In this document: positions 17,123-25,925 of the stretch, piece after piece | Numbering within the stretch: position 1 is the first letter of the stretch | How the letters are laid out: every line of letters starts with the position of its first letter | DNA from: Azospirillum cavernae | Lineage (GTDB): Bacteria > Pseudomonadota > Alphaproteobacteria > Azospirillales > Azospirillaceae | Reading direction: 5' to 3' | Length of the DNA: 64,000 nucleotides | Assembly: GCF_003590795.1 (NCBI RefSeq) | Contig: NZ_QYUL01000002.1 | Location: 1,047,001 to 1,111,000, forward strand | Translations under genes and position numbers: made by a program | Notes under the pieces: generated by a model | What the model saw: the letters and a program-made list of their open reading frames with translations, nothing else | Database searches by the model: none | Told to the model about the DNA's origin: nothing

Positions 17123-17944
17123 ATGACCGCCGACCGTTTCCGCCGCCTGCTCACCACCTCCTATCTGGTGATCTTCTTCAGTTACCTGTTTTTGCCGCTG
17201 CTGGTCATGTCGGCGGCGACCTTCAACGCCAGCCGTTTTCCCACCGTCACGCCCTGGATGGGCTTCACGCTGGGTTGGTTTTCGGCGCTGTGGGCCGATC
17301 AGCGCATGTGGGCGGCGCTGGGGACCAGCCTGATTGTCGGGGCGGGGGTGATCGCGCTGGCGGTGCCGCTGGGGCTGGCGGCGGCGTTGCTGCTCGACCG
17401 GATGCACAGCCGGGCCAAGACCTTCCTTTACGCGCTGGCGGTGTCGCCGTTGCTGACGCCGGGGGTGATCGTCGGGATTTCCACGCTGGTCTTCTGGCGC
17501 GAGTGGTTCGGCGTGACCGGCGGGCTGTTTTTGACCATCGTCGCGCAATCCAGCTTCATCGCCGCTTACGCGATGCTGCTGTTTTCAGCGCGGCTGCAAC
17601 GGTTCGACATGGCGCTGGAGGAAGCGGCCCTGGATCTGGGGGCAACGCACGGGCAGGTGTTCCGGCGCATCACGCTGCCCTATTTGACGCCGTCGATTTT
17701 GTCGGCGTCGCTGCTGGCGTTTCTGCAAAGCTTTGAGAATTACAACACGACGCTGTTCGTGCGCGGTCTGGAAACCACGCTGACCGTCTACATCGCGTCG
17801 AAGGTGCGCACCGGCCTTACGCCCGCCGTCAACGCGCTGTCGTTGATCCTGATCGGGCTGACCGTGCTGGGGGCGGTCGTCTACGAGATCCTGCGGCGAC
17901 GCGAGGAGCGTCGGGCCGCAGGATCCGCAGCCGCAGCCGGTTAG
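17123..17944 (+). CDS. Polyamine-type ABC transporter permease (PotC-like)
   Basis: A 273-aa second permease of the heterodimeric transmembrane channel. The EAA motif is EEAALDLGATHGQVFRRITL. The start at 17123 follows AAGGA and lies 10 nt past the upstream stop codon, so the two permeases are co-translated. The C-terminus is charged (RRREERRAAG). It is the last gene of the transporter set. Confidence 0.9.
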   Translation: MTADRFRRLLTTSYLVIFFSYLFLPLLVMSAATFNASRFPTVTPWMGFTLGWFSALWADQRMWAALGTSLIVGAGVIALAVPLGLAAALLLDRMHSRAKTFLYALAVSPLLTPGVIVGISTLVFWREWFGVTGGLFLTIVAQSSFIAAYAMLLFSARLQRFDMALEEAALDLGATHGQVFRRITLPYLTPSILSASLLAFLQSFENYNTTLFVRGLETTLTVYIASKVRTGLTPAVNALSLILIGLTVLGAVVYEILRRREERRAAGSAAAAG

Positions 17945-17955
17945 GGCTTACAAAC

Positions 17956-18198
17956 TTACTCGTCTTCTTCTTCGTCGGCGTCCGCTTCGATCTGCGAGGC
18001 GAGATCGCGCAGCATGTCGATGACGTCTTCGTGGCTCGTCTCATCGACCGCCGAATTCACGGCGGCTTCGATCATGGCGACGGCGATGTAGGGGCCAAGC
18101 GGGCCGCCTTCCTTGATCGCCTCTTCCAGGTGCTTTTCAGCGATCGACAGCGCCTTTTCAAACAGCGCTTCGGCCGTCTGGTTGGTGTCCTTGCTCAT
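17956..18198 (-). CDS. Small acidic conserved hypothetical protein
   Basis: An 80-aa cytosolic helical protein starting MSKDTNQTAEALFEKALS and ending in a run of Asp/Glu (EADADEEEDE). I took the start at 18198 because the longer in-frame extension to 18723 crosses the divergent thioesterase gene. It converges with the permease gene, 11 nt apart. Function is unknown; the pattern looks like conserved small proteins of this bacterial order. Confidence 0.75.
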   Translation of the reverse strand: MSKDTNQTAEALFEKALSIAEKHLEEAIKEGGPLGPYIAVAMIEAAVNSAVDETSHEDVIDMLRDLASQIEADADEEEDE

Positions 18199-18361
18199 CG
18201 TCCGGTCCGTTGCGGATGGTTGGTTGGACTCCAATAACACGGCCCCACGCGGTGCGCGCGTGAATTCGCCGGGCCGTCGGCAAATACAGGCGAGGCTTGC
18301 GGGGCCGCCGCCCTTGCCCCACAGTGCCGACCCGCATTGACCCATACGGCATAGGGCGGAC

Positions 18362-18784
18362 ATGAGCGACAGCAAGGACCTGACCAACCCCGCGACCTTC
18401 CAATTCTGGTGGGAGGAGCGGGTGCGCTTCAACGATCTCGACGCGCTGGGCCACGTCAACAACAACGCGCTGGGCGTCTTTTTCGAGCAAGGGCGCATCG
18501 CCCTGTTGGAATCGGCGGGCGGTTTTCGCGACGCTGATGATTGGACGGTCGTGCTCGCCCGCAGCCTGATCGAGTATAAGGCGGAACTTCTGTACCCCAA
18601 CACGGTGCGAATCGGCGTGTGCGGGCTGCGGTTGGGGACCAGTTCGATGACCATCGGCGTCGGGATTTTCCTGGGCGACCGCTGCGTCGCCACGCAGGAA
18701 GCGGTCTGCGTCATCGTCGACAAGAAAACTCACCGACCGACTCCGATACCGGAATCGTTGCGCGCGGCGCTGGCCCCGGCGTAA
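18362..18784 (+). CDS. Acyl-CoA thioesterase, 4HBT hotdog family
   Basis: A 140-aa hotdog-fold thioesterase that hydrolyses an acyl-CoA. The active-site segment VRFNDLDALGHVNNNAL matches the 4-hydroxybenzoyl-CoA thioesterase class, with the catalytic Asp (DLDALGHVNN). Substrate is unknown. It is divergent from the small acidic gene and lies 42 nt before the RNA methyltransferase gene, possibly co-transcribed. Confidence 0.88.
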   Translation: MSDSKDLTNPATFQFWWEERVRFNDLDALGHVNNNALGVFFEQGRIALLESAGGFRDADDWTVVLARSLIEYKAELLYPNTVRIGVCGLRLGTSSMTIGVGIFLGDRCVATQEAVCVIVDKKTHRPTPIPESLRAALAPA

Positions 18785-18826
18785 AGGGGGGCCATCTCTG
18801 CCCTTTTGCCCGCAAGGTTGCCCGCC

Positions 18827-20137
18827 ATGAAGCGCCCCGCCCCCAAACGGCGCCCGCCCGCCGAACCGCGCGTTCTCGACGTCGCCATCGCCGAGATTGG
18901 CGGGCGCGGCGACGGCATCGCCATGGCCGAGGGGGCGCGGCTGTTCGTGCCGCTGACCGTGCCGGGCGACCGGGCGCGGGTGCGCGTCACCGAATCGCTG
19001 GAGGCCGGAACCGGCAAGGGCGAGGGCGTGCGCGCCGAACTGTTGGAAATTCTGGAGCCGGGCGCCGGGCGCGGCGACCCGGCTTGCCGCCATTTCGGAC
19101 GCTGCGGCGGCTGCACGTTGCAGCATTTGAGCGACGCGGCCTATCGGGCCTGGAACGTCGCGTTGGTGCAAGGATGCTTGGCGCGGGTCGGTTTGGGCGA
19201 CACGCCGTTTGAGCCGTTGGCCTGCACCCCGCCCGGCGCGCGCCGCCGCGCCCGCTTCGCCGCCCTGAAGCGTGGCAAGCGCGTGTGGTTCGGCTTCAAC
19301 GAGCGGCAAAGCCATCGGCTGGCCGATCTGGAGGAATGCCCGATCCTGACGCCGCGCCTGCTCGCGATGATCGAGCCGCTGCGCGCGCTGCTGGGCCGAC
19401 TGTTGCCGGACGGCGATGATTGCGATGTCGTAACGACGGATTTGGAGGGCGGGATCGATCTGCTTCTGGTCGGCCCCCGCCGCCTGGACCGGGCGGCGCG
19501 CGAAGCTCTGGTGGCCTTCGAACCAGAGTCGGTGGCCCGCATCGCCTGGCAGGCCGACAACCGCAGCGGCGCGGAGCCGGTGGCCAATCGTCGCCCCGCC
19601 GCAATTCGTTTCGCAGGCGTTCCCATTGTTCCGCCGCCGGGCGCCTTCCTTCAGGCGAGCGCGGAGGGGGAGGCGGCGCTGGTCGCCGCCGTGCGCGACG
19701 CGGTGGGAAGCGCCGGGCGGGTCGCCGATCTGTTCGCCGGGCTTGGCACCTTTTCCATTCCGTTGTCGCAACACGCGGCGGTTCACGCGGTGGAGGGCGA
19801 CGCGGGCGCGGTCGCCGCGCTGAGCAAGGCGGTGCAGGGGCTGCGGCTGACGGTGGAGCGGCGCGACCTGTTCGAGCAGCCCTTGACGGCGAAAGAGCTT
19901 GGTCGTTTCGACGCCGTCGTTTTCGACCCGCCGCGCGCCGGGGCGGCGGCCCAGGCCGAAGCGCTGGCGGCCAGCAAGGTCCGGCGGGTGGTCGGCGTGT
20001 CCTGCAACCCGGCGACCTTCGCGCGCGACGCCCGGACGCTGGTCGATGGCGGCTATCGGTTGCTGAAGGTCTATCCGGTGGACCAGTTTCTGTGGTCGGC
20101 CCATGTCGAACTGGTCGGGGTGTTTGAGCGGGGGTGA
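18827..20137 (+). CDS. Class I RNA 5-methyluridine methyltransferase (RlmD/TrmA family)
   Basis: A 436-aa TRAM-domain plus SAM-methyltransferase enzyme that makes m5U in rRNA or tRNA. The N-terminal TRAM domain starts RVLDVAIAEIGGRGDGIA. Iron-sulfur cysteines appear in CRHFGRCGGC and later LEECPI. The SAM site is VADLFAGLGTFSIPL. Catalytic regions FDPPRAGA and VSCNPATFARD carry the nucleophile Cys. I chose ATG 18827 over the TTG at 18806. Which RNA it modifies cannot be told from sequence alone. Confidence 0.9.
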   Translation: MKRPAPKRRPPAEPRVLDVAIAEIGGRGDGIAMAEGARLFVPLTVPGDRARVRVTESLEAGTGKGEGVRAELLEILEPGAGRGDPACRHFGRCGGCTLQHLSDAAYRAWNVALVQGCLARVGLGDTPFEPLACTPPGARRRARFAALKRGKRVWFGFNERQSHRLADLEECPILTPRLLAMIEPLRALLGRLLPDGDDCDVVTTDLEGGIDLLLVGPRRLDRAAREALVAFEPESVARIAWQADNRSGAEPVANRRPAAIRFAGVPIVPPPGAFLQASAEGEAALVAAVRDAVGSAGRVADLFAGLGTFSIPLSQHAAVHAVEGDAGAVAALSKAVQGLRLTVERRDLFEQPLTAKELGRFDAVVFDPPRAGAAAQAEALAASKVRRVVGVSCNPATFARDARTLVDGGYRLLKVYPVDQFLWSAHVELVGVFERG

Positions 20138-20170
20138 GTGGGATCCTTGTGAGTGGGAGCCTTGCCTCCG

Positions 20171-20293
20171 GCCCCCTCCCTAACCCTCCCCCGCTTCGCG
20201 GGAGAGGGAACTCTGACGAGCGCCGCCCCCGAACGCCGACAAGGTTCCTGCCCCCTCTCCCGCCGCAAGGCGGGGGAGGGATGGGGAGGGGGC
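20171..20293. repeat. GC-rich palindromic repeat, copy 2
   Basis: Same family as the copy at 12177-12287: GCCCCCTCCCTAACCCTCCC with inner loop arms CCCCCGC/GCGGG, then CCCTCTCCCGCC and the closing arm GGGGAGGGGGC. It lies between two convergent methyltransferase genes and could act as a bidirectional terminator or be a passive mobile repeat. Confidence 0.85.
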
Positions 20294-20306
20294 GGACTCG
20301 CGCGCC

Positions 20307-21515
20307 TCAATCCAACTGCAAAACCAACGCCTTCAGATAGGCCGACTCCGGCAGGTTGGGATGGACCGGATGGTCCGGCCCGGCCCCCGCGCTGCGCAGG
20401 ATGCGTCCGGTGCGTCCGGCGTCGTTCAGGCCACGGGCGACCTGCTCGGCGAAGGTCGGCGGATCGACGTTGTGGCTGCACGAGCCGCAGAGCAGGAAGC
20501 CGCCCGGCGCGGTGATTTTGGCGGCGAGTCGGGCCATCTTGCGGTAAGCGCGGGACCCGGCGCCCAGATCCTTCTTGGCCTTCACGAAGGCGGGCGGGTC
20601 GGCGATCACCACCTCGAACCGCTCCCCGGCGGCGTCGAGCCGTTCCATTTCCTGGAAGGCGTCGGCGCGGCGGGCCTCGAAACGGTCGGCGACTCCGTTG
20701 GCGGCGGCGGCGCGCGTCGCGTTTTCCAGCGCCAGGGCCGAACGGTCCACGGCCACGACCGAGGTGGCGCCCGCCACCGCGCATTGAATGCCGAAGCCGC
20801 CGTTGTAGCTGTAGAAGTCGATGGCGCGTCCGCCCTTGGCCAAGGACGCGATGAAGGCGCGGTTGTCGCGCTGGTCATAGAACCAGCCGGTTTTCTGGCC
20901 GTCCAACGGGTTGGCGAAGAAGGTGACGCCGTTTTCCTCCAGCCTGATCGGGCCGTCGATCGCGCCCTTCACCAGCCGGGTTTCCTCCGCCAGCCCTTCC
21001 AGCGCGCGTTGGGTGCCGTCGTTGCGCAGAATCAGGGCGCGCGGGGCGAGAATCTCATCAATGGCGGCGAGAATCGCGTCGGTGTGGCGGTCCATGAACA
21101 CGGAATTGGCCTGCACCGTCACCACGTCGCCGAATTGATCGACGATCAGGCCCGGCAGCCCGTCGGCCTCGGCGTGAACCACCCGGTAATAGGGGCGGTC
21201 GAACAGCCGTTGGCGCAGCGCCGCCGCCCGTTCCAGCCGGTCGGCGAAAAAGGCGTGATCGATCCGAGTCGTCGGATCGGACGACAGCAACCGGGCGGCG
21301 ATCAGCGTGTGGGGGTTGAAGGTGGCGACGCCCAGCGGTTTGCCGCTGGCTTCCAGCAGCCGCACCGGGCTGCCCGGCGTCACCGCCTTGGCGGCGGCGT
21401 CCATCTGGACTTCGTTGGAGTAAACCCAGGGGTGGCCATGCTGGACGCGCCGCTCACGACCGGCCTGCATGTGAATCGTCGGGTATTTGACGGGGGTGGG
21501 GGCGCTGTCGCTCAT
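20307..21515 (-). CDS. rRNA large-subunit cytosine-C5 methyltransferase, RlmI-like
   Basis: A 402-aa protein with an N-terminal PUA RNA-binding domain (RVQHGHPWVYSNEVQ) and a Rossmann methyltransferase domain. FYSYNGGFGIQCAVAGA is the SAM motif and VVIADPPAFVKAKKDL the catalytic region with DPPAF; SCSHNVDPPTF carries another conserved Cys. This is the class I family of RlmI (m5C1962 in 23S rRNA). Start at 21515 (MSDSAPTP). Confidence 0.88.
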   Translation of the reverse strand: MSDSAPTPVKYPTIHMQAGRERRVQHGHPWVYSNEVQMDAAAKAVTPGSPVRLLEASGKPLGVATFNPHTLIAARLLSSDPTTRIDHAFFADRLERAAALRQRLFDRPYYRVVHAEADGLPGLIVDQFGDVVTVQANSVFMDRHTDAILAAIDEILAPRALILRNDGTQRALEGLAEETRLVKGAIDGPIRLEENGVTFFANPLDGQKTGWFYDQRDNRAFIASLAKGGRAIDFYSYNGGFGIQCAVAGATSVVAVDRSALALENATRAAAANGVADRFEARRADAFQEMERLDAAGERFEVVIADPPAFVKAKKDLGAGSRAYRKMARLAAKITAPGGFLLCGSCSHNVDPPTFAEQVARGLNDAGRTGRILRSAGAGPDHPVHPNLPESAYLKALVLQLD

Positions 21516-21566
21516 GGGGCCGCATCCTAACGCCAAATCGGCGCGGCGCAACGGTTCTGCCGGGGG

Positions 21567-22103
21567 TTACTCCGTCTCGCGCCGCCCGACCCGTTCCGGC
21601 TTGCGGTCGGGCGAGCGGTTGTCGTTGACGCTGTCGAGCGACTTGCACAGGCGGACGGTCTCCCGCCGATGTCCTTCGGTGAAAAAACAATCCGCAATCG
21701 GATTGTTTGTTATGTCATCGAATACACAACGCTCCGGCAGGGTGGTGTGGATGGCGGCGCAGCCAAGCCCGCGCGCCAGGCCGTCCATGGCCTGCAACAG
21801 GGTTCCTGCGACGCCCGGAACATCGAACAGATCCAGCACGACAAAGTTCTCGACGGACATAACGCGACCGTGGCGCAAATGCTCCTCGATGGCGTAAGAG
21901 AACAGCCCGTGGAGGTACCCCCGCGCGTTCTGCACCGTCATGATGCCGGACCGCGCGGCGGCGTCCCCGCCCGCTTCCAGGACCGCTGCGGCAAAAGCGC
22001 GCCATTGCTCCACGGCAAGGCCGGGGGCTATGACGCAAACCAGCGGGTAAGCCTGGTCAATCTGACGCCGACCAAGGGGTTTCGCGATGAAGCTGTCGTC
22101 CAT
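21567..22103 (-). CDS. GNAT-like acetyltransferase divergent from ccoN
   Basis: A 178-aa protein from ATG 22103 (MDDSFIAKPLGRRQIDQAYPLVCV). The segment IMTVQNARGYLHGLFSYAIEE, followed by a VMSVENFVVLDLFD strand and a helix GVAGTLLQAMDGLARGLGC, fits the GNAT fold (beta4 with a bulge, then the pyrophosphate-binding helix), though a classic RxxGxG/A is not obvious. Divergent genes of this kind next to ccoN may share its FNR box at 22162-22175. Substrate is unknown. Confidence 0.65.
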   Translation of the reverse strand: MDDSFIAKPLGRRQIDQAYPLVCVIAPGLAVEQWRAFAAAVLEAGGDAAARSGIMTVQNARGYLHGLFSYAIEEHLRHGRVMSVENFVVLDLFDVPGVAGTLLQAMDGLARGLGCAAIHTTLPERCVFDDITNNPIADCFFTEGHRRETVRLCKSLDSVNDNRSPDRKPERVGRRETE

Positions 22104-22161
22104 TTCTGTCCGGCCAATTGCAAGGACACTGAACGATGGCAGTCCTTGGCCTTTGACGGCG

Positions 22162-22175
22162 TTGACGTAGATCAA
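22162..22175. promoter_or_regulatory. FNR/FixK-type box upstream of ccoN
   Basis: TTGACGTAGATCAA matches the TTGAT-N4-ATCAA consensus at 9 of 10 specified positions. It lies about 170 nt upstream of the ccoN start and about 60 nt upstream of the divergent acetyltransferase start, and probably serves the oxygen-responsive regulator encoded at 30718-31455. Confidence 0.75.
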
Positions 22176-22347
22176 TGTTGCGACAGCCACCCCTACACAT
22201 AGTGGGATTATTGGAGGCAGGCGCGTCCGGCGTCGGTGTATGCGCACGTCATCGCAACCTGCCCCCCTCCTTAACAGTACGTACCCAGCGGTGGTGCAAC
22301 CCAGAAGGCGCGGCTTCCGGCCGCCCGGGGCAAACGGGAGAGATTGT

Positions 22348-23844
22348 ATGACATCAGCGACTCTGACTTCAGGGGCCACCCTGGGCAGCCAGCGGGTGTC
22401 GGAAGACGTGCGTTACTACGAAGACGCCATCCGACTCTTCGTTATCGCTGCGACGTTCTGGGGCGTGGTCGGCTTTCTGGCCGGCACGTTCATCGCCCTG
22501 CAACTCGCGTTTCCGGCGCTGAATCTCGGCTTCGAGTGGACGAGCTTCGGTCGCCTGCGGCCGGTCCACACCTCGGCCGTCATCTTCGCGTTCGGTGGCA
22601 ACGTTCTGTTCGCCACCTCGCTGTACTCGGTGCAGCGGACCTGCCGTCAGTTTCTCTTCGGGGGCGAAGGGCTGACGAAGTTCATTTTCTGGAACTACAA
22701 CGTCTTCATCGTTCTGGCGGCGCTGAGCTACGTCCTGGGCTTCACCCAGGGCAAGGAATACGCCGAGCCGGAATGGATCCTTGACCTGTACCTGACGGTC
22801 ATCTGGGTGCTCTACGCCATCCAGTTCGTCGGCACGGTGATGACGCGGCGCGAGTCGCACATCTATGTGGCGAACTGGTTCTTCCTGGCCTTCATCCTGA
22901 CCGTCGCCATTCTGCACATCGGCAACAACGTCAACGTTCCGGTCTCCATCACCGGGATGAAGTCGTATCCGTTTGTGTCGGGCGTGCAGAGCGCCATGGT
23001 GCAATGGTGGTACGGCCACAACGCCGTGGGCTTCTTCCTGACCGCCGGTTTCCTTGGGATCATGTATTATTTCGTGCCCAAGCGCGCCGAACGTCCGGTT
23101 TACTCCTACCGCCTGTCGATCGTGCATTTCTGGACCCTGATCTTCCTCTACATCTGGGCCGGTCCGCACCATCTGCACTACACCTCGCTGCCGGATTGGG
23201 CGCAGACGCTGGGCATGACCTTCTCGGTCATGCTGTGGATGCCGTCCTGGGGCGGCATGATCAACGGCATCATGACCCTGTCGGGCGCGTGGGACAAACT
23301 GCGCACCGATCCGGTCCTGCGTTTCCTCGTCACCTCGGTCGCCTTCTACGGCATGTCGACCTTCGAAGGTCCGCTGATGTCGGTGAAGCCGGTCAACGCC
23401 CTGTCGCACTACACGGATTGGACCGTCGGTCACGTCCATTCGGGCGCTTTGGGCTGGGTGGCCTTCATCTCCTTCGGCGCGCTGTATTTCCTGGTGCCGG
23501 TCCTGTGGAAGCGCTCGCAGCTCTACAGCCTGCGTCTGGTCAGCTACCATTTCTGGACGGCCACCGTCGGCATCGTGCTGTACATCACCGCCATGTGGGT
23601 GTCGGGCATCATGCAGGGCCTGATGTGGCGCGCGTACGACAACCTGGGCTTCCTCCAGTACTCCTTCGTGGAGACCGTCGCGGCGATGCACCCGTTCTAC
23701 GTCATCCGCGCGATGGGCGGCGTGCTGTTCGTCGTCGGGTCGCTCATCATGGTCTACAACCTGTGGCGCACGGCGAAGGGTGACGTCCGCATCGAGAAGC
23801 CTTACGCCTCCACCCCGCATAAGGCGGCGGTTGGCGCGGCCTAA
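22348..23844 (+). CDS. ccoN: cbb3-type cytochrome c oxidase subunit I
   Basis: A 498-aa catalytic membrane subunit of the high-affinity terminal oxidase, carrying heme b and the heme b3-CuB oxygen-reducing site. Heme and copper histidines are visible in [40 protein letters not shown] and [11 protein letters not shown]. The ATG at 22348 follows GGGAGAG; upstream codons in the same frame are not protein-like. It is the first gene of ccoNOQP, controlled by the upstream FNR box. Confidence 0.97.
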   Translation: MTSATLTSGATLGSQRVSEDVRYYEDAIRLFVIAATFWGVVGFLAGTFIALQLAFPALNLGFEWTSFGRLRPVHTSAVIFAFGGNVLFATSLYSVQRTCRQFLFGGEGLTKFIFWNYNVFIVLAALSYVLGFTQGKEYAEPEWILDLYLTVIWVLYAIQFVGTVMTRRESHIYVANWFFLAFILTVAILHIGNNVNVPVSITGMKSYPFVSGVQSAMVQWWYGHNAVGFFLTAGFLGIMYYFVPKRAERPVYSYRLSIVHFWTLIFLYIWAGPHHLHYTSLPDWAQTLGMTFSVMLWMPSWGGMINGIMTLSGAWDKLRTDPVLRFLVTSVAFYGMSTFEGPLMSVKPVNALSHYTDWTVGHVHSGALGWVAFISFGALYFLVPVLWKRSQLYSLRLVSYHFWTATVGIVLYITAMWVSGIMQGLMWRAYDNLGFLQYSFVETVAAMHPFYVIRAMGGVLFVVGSLIMVYNLWRTAKGDVRIEKPYASTPHKAAVGAA

Positions 23845-23865
23845 AGCCCAGGAAGGATGCTAGAA

Positions 23866-24603
23866 ATGGCTCAGCAAAAAAAGGGCTTCAGCCACGACCT
23901 GATCGAGCGGAACACGCTTCTGCTCGTCGTGTTGACGCTGATCACCGTGTCGATTGGCGGTCTGGTGCAGATCGTCCCGCTGTTCACGATCGAATCGACC
24001 ATCGAAAAGGTGGATGGGGTCCGTCCCTATTCGCCGCTGGAAGTGGCCGGTCAGTCGATTTACATCCGCGAAGGCTGCTACAACTGCCACAGCCAGCAGA
24101 TCCGTCCGTTCCGTGACGAGGTCGAGCGTTATGGCCATTACTCGCTGGCGGCGGAGTCGATGTACGACCACCCGTTCCAGTGGGGGTCCAAGCGCACCGG
24201 CCCCGATCTGGCCCGCGTCGGCGGCAAATACTCCAACGATTGGCAGGTCGCCCATCTGGTCGATCCGCGCGCCGTCGTGCCGGAATCCATCATGCCGGGT
24301 TATGCCTGGATGAAGGATCGTCCGTTGAACTACGCCGACATCACCGACGTCCTCAAGACGTTGCGCATCGTCGGGGTTCCGTACACGGACGAACAGATCG
24401 CCAACGCCAAGGCTGACTTGGAAGCGCAGAAGAACCCGGACGGCGACGCCGCCCTGGCCAAGCGTTACCCGAAGGCCGTCGCGGCGAACTTCACGGGCAA
24501 CAAGACCGTCACCGAAATGGACGCTCTCGTGGCCTACTTGCAGGTGCTGGGCACCCTGGTGGATTTCACCAAGTACCAGTCGCCGAAGCAGCTCCAGCAG
24601 TAA
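23866..24603 (+). CDS. ccoO: cbb3-type cytochrome c oxidase subunit II (mono-heme c)
   Basis: A 245-aa membrane-anchored cytochrome c subunit with an N-terminal transmembrane helix ([21 protein letters not shown]) and the heme c site [12 protein letters not shown]. The axial Met is probably in the SIMPGYAWM segment. I chose ATG 23866 because AGGAAGG at 23850-23856 is correctly spaced from it and abuts the earlier ATG at 23857. Confidence 0.96.
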   Translation: MAQQKKGFSHDLIERNTLLLVVLTLITVSIGGLVQIVPLFTIESTIEKVDGVRPYSPLEVAGQSIYIREGCYNCHSQQIRPFRDEVERYGHYSLAAESMYDHPFQWGSKRTGPDLARVGGKYSNDWQVAHLVDPRAVVPESIMPGYAWMKDRPLNYADITDVLKTLRIVGVPYTDEQIANAKADLEAQKNPDGDAALAKRYPKAVAANFTGNKTVTEMDALVAYLQVLGTLVDFTKYQSPKQLQQ

Positions 24604-24618
24604 TCGGGGGACAAATCC

Positions 24619-24780
24619 ATGGATTTGGATTCGATCACGGTGATGCTTCGGTCGTTCTGGACCGTGTGGTTGATGGTGTTGTTGACGGGCATCCTGGTTT
24701 ACGCCATGTGGCCCGGCAATCGCCGCACCTTTGACCACGCCGCCCAGATCCCGCTCAAGGATGATGGTCAGGAGTTTTAG
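24619..24780 (+). CDS. ccoQ: cbb3-type oxidase small subunit CcoQ
   Basis: A 53-aa single-helix membrane protein starting MDLDSITVMLRSFWTVWLM and ending in a short acidic tail (KDDGQEF). It stabilises the assembled oxidase. Position between ccoO and ccoP, the aromatic-rich helix and the WPGNRRTFDHAA segment identify it. It ends 3 nt before the ccoP start. Confidence 0.93.
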   Translation: MDLDSITVMLRSFWTVWLMVLLTGILVYAMWPGNRRTFDHAAQIPLKDDGQEF

Positions 24781-24783
24781 GCC

Positions 24784-25674
24784 ATGGCACAAAATTACAA
24801 GGACGAGTTGTCCGGCGTCGAGACCACCGGCCACGAGTGGGACGGGCTGCGCGAACTGAATAACCCGCTGCCCAAGTGGTGGTTGTACATTTTTTACGTC
24901 TGCATCGCGTGGTCGATGGCGTATTACGTGTTCTACCCGGCTTGGCCGTTGGGCAAGACCTACACGAAGGGCATCCTGGGCTATTCCCAGCGCGAGGATG
25001 TCGTCACCAGCATGGCCAACGCGAAGGCCGGTCAGGCGAAGTTCCTGACCGCCATCGCGGCCAAGTCGGTCGACGAGATCCAAAAGGACAAGGACCTGCT
25101 GGGCTTCGCCATGGCGGGCGGCCGGTCCTACTTCAACGAGAACTGCGCGGCCTGCCACGGCGCCGGCGGCCAAGGGGCCAAGGGCTTCCCGACGCTGGCC
25201 GACGACGTGTGGCTGTGGGGCGGCAAGACCGCCGACATCTACCAGACCATCCAGCACGGCATCCGTTCGGACGACGCCGACACCCGTGGCGTGCCGAACA
25301 CCGGCATGACCGCGTTCGGCAAGGACGGCATCCTGAACCGCGATCAGATCGATCAGGTGACGGATTACGTCCTGTCGCTGAACAACAAGCCGGCGGACGC
25401 CGCCAAGGTCGCCAAGGGCAAGACCGTCTATGACGAGAATTGCGCCGCGTGCCATGGCGACGCCGCGCAAGGCGCGTTGGCCGCTGGTCTGGATGGCGTC
25501 GGCGCTCCGCCGCTGAAGCAGGCCAACTGGCTCTATGGCGGCGACAAGGCCACGCTGGTCGAGACCATCACCAACGGTCGCGCCGGCATGATGCCCGCCT
25601 GGTCCAAGCGTCTCGATGACGCGACGATCAAGTCGCTGGCCGTCTACGTCCACAATCTGGGCGGCGGCAAGTAA
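24784..25674 (+). CDS. ccoP: cbb3-type cytochrome c oxidase subunit III (di-heme c)
   Basis: A 296-aa di-heme cytochrome c subunit that passes electrons from soluble cytochrome c to CcoO. After an N-terminal segment and one membrane helix (WWLYIFYVCIAWSMAYYVFY), two heme sites follow: ENCAACHGAGGQG and ENCAACHGDAAQG. Two tandem cytochrome c domains are typical. A strong terminator follows. Confidence 0.96.
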   Translation: MAQNYKDELSGVETTGHEWDGLRELNNPLPKWWLYIFYVCIAWSMAYYVFYPAWPLGKTYTKGILGYSQREDVVTSMANAKAGQAKFLTAIAAKSVDEIQKDKDLLGFAMAGGRSYFNENCAACHGAGGQGAKGFPTLADDVWLWGGKTADIYQTIQHGIRSDDADTRGVPNTGMTAFGKDGILNRDQIDQVTDYVLSLNNKPADAAKVAKGKTVYDENCAACHGDAAQGALAAGLDGVGAPPLKQANWLYGGDKATLVETITNGRAGMMPAWSKRLDDATIKSLAVYVHNLGGGK

Positions 25675-25703
25675 GCCGAACGCCGAGGTGGTTGGGTGAT
25701 TGG

Positions 25704-25739
25704 AAACGCCGGGGAGGAGACTCCCCGGCGTTTCTTTTT
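25704..25739 (+). terminator. Rho-independent terminator after ccoNOQP
   Basis: A perfect 13-bp stem AAACGCCGGGGAG / CTCCCCGGCGTTT with loop GAGA is followed by CTTTTT. It separates the structural oxidase operon from the assembly operon. Confidence 0.92.
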
Positions 25740-25797
25740 GGGCCATGATGTGAGTCGATTCGGCGGGGGACGAGAACGTCCGGACGCTCCGCCTCGT

Positions 25798-25826
25798 TTG
25801 ATCCAGCGCAATGCCGCTGCGGCATT
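25798..25826. promoter_or_regulatory. Palindrome and FNR half-site upstream of ccoG
   Basis: TTGATCCAGCGCAA (25798-25811) has one perfect FNR half and a degraded second half. It overlaps an 8-bp-arm palindrome, AATGCCGC-T-GCGGCATT (25810-25826). Both lie about 100 nt before ccoG, where the assembly operon needs a promoter. Confidence 0.4.
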
Positions 25827-25925
25827 CCGCCGCCATAGTGCTTTTCGCGCGCCCCACCCAATGTTGTTGGTGTGGATGCGGCGCCGACACCGGCCACCGC
25901 AACGCCCCAACGAGAAGGCGAGGGA

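Noticed and set aside
18199..18723. N-terminal extension of the small acidic gene to 255 aa
   Set aside because: It would cross the thioesterase gene and its start region; MSKDTNQT at 18198 is a natural start.
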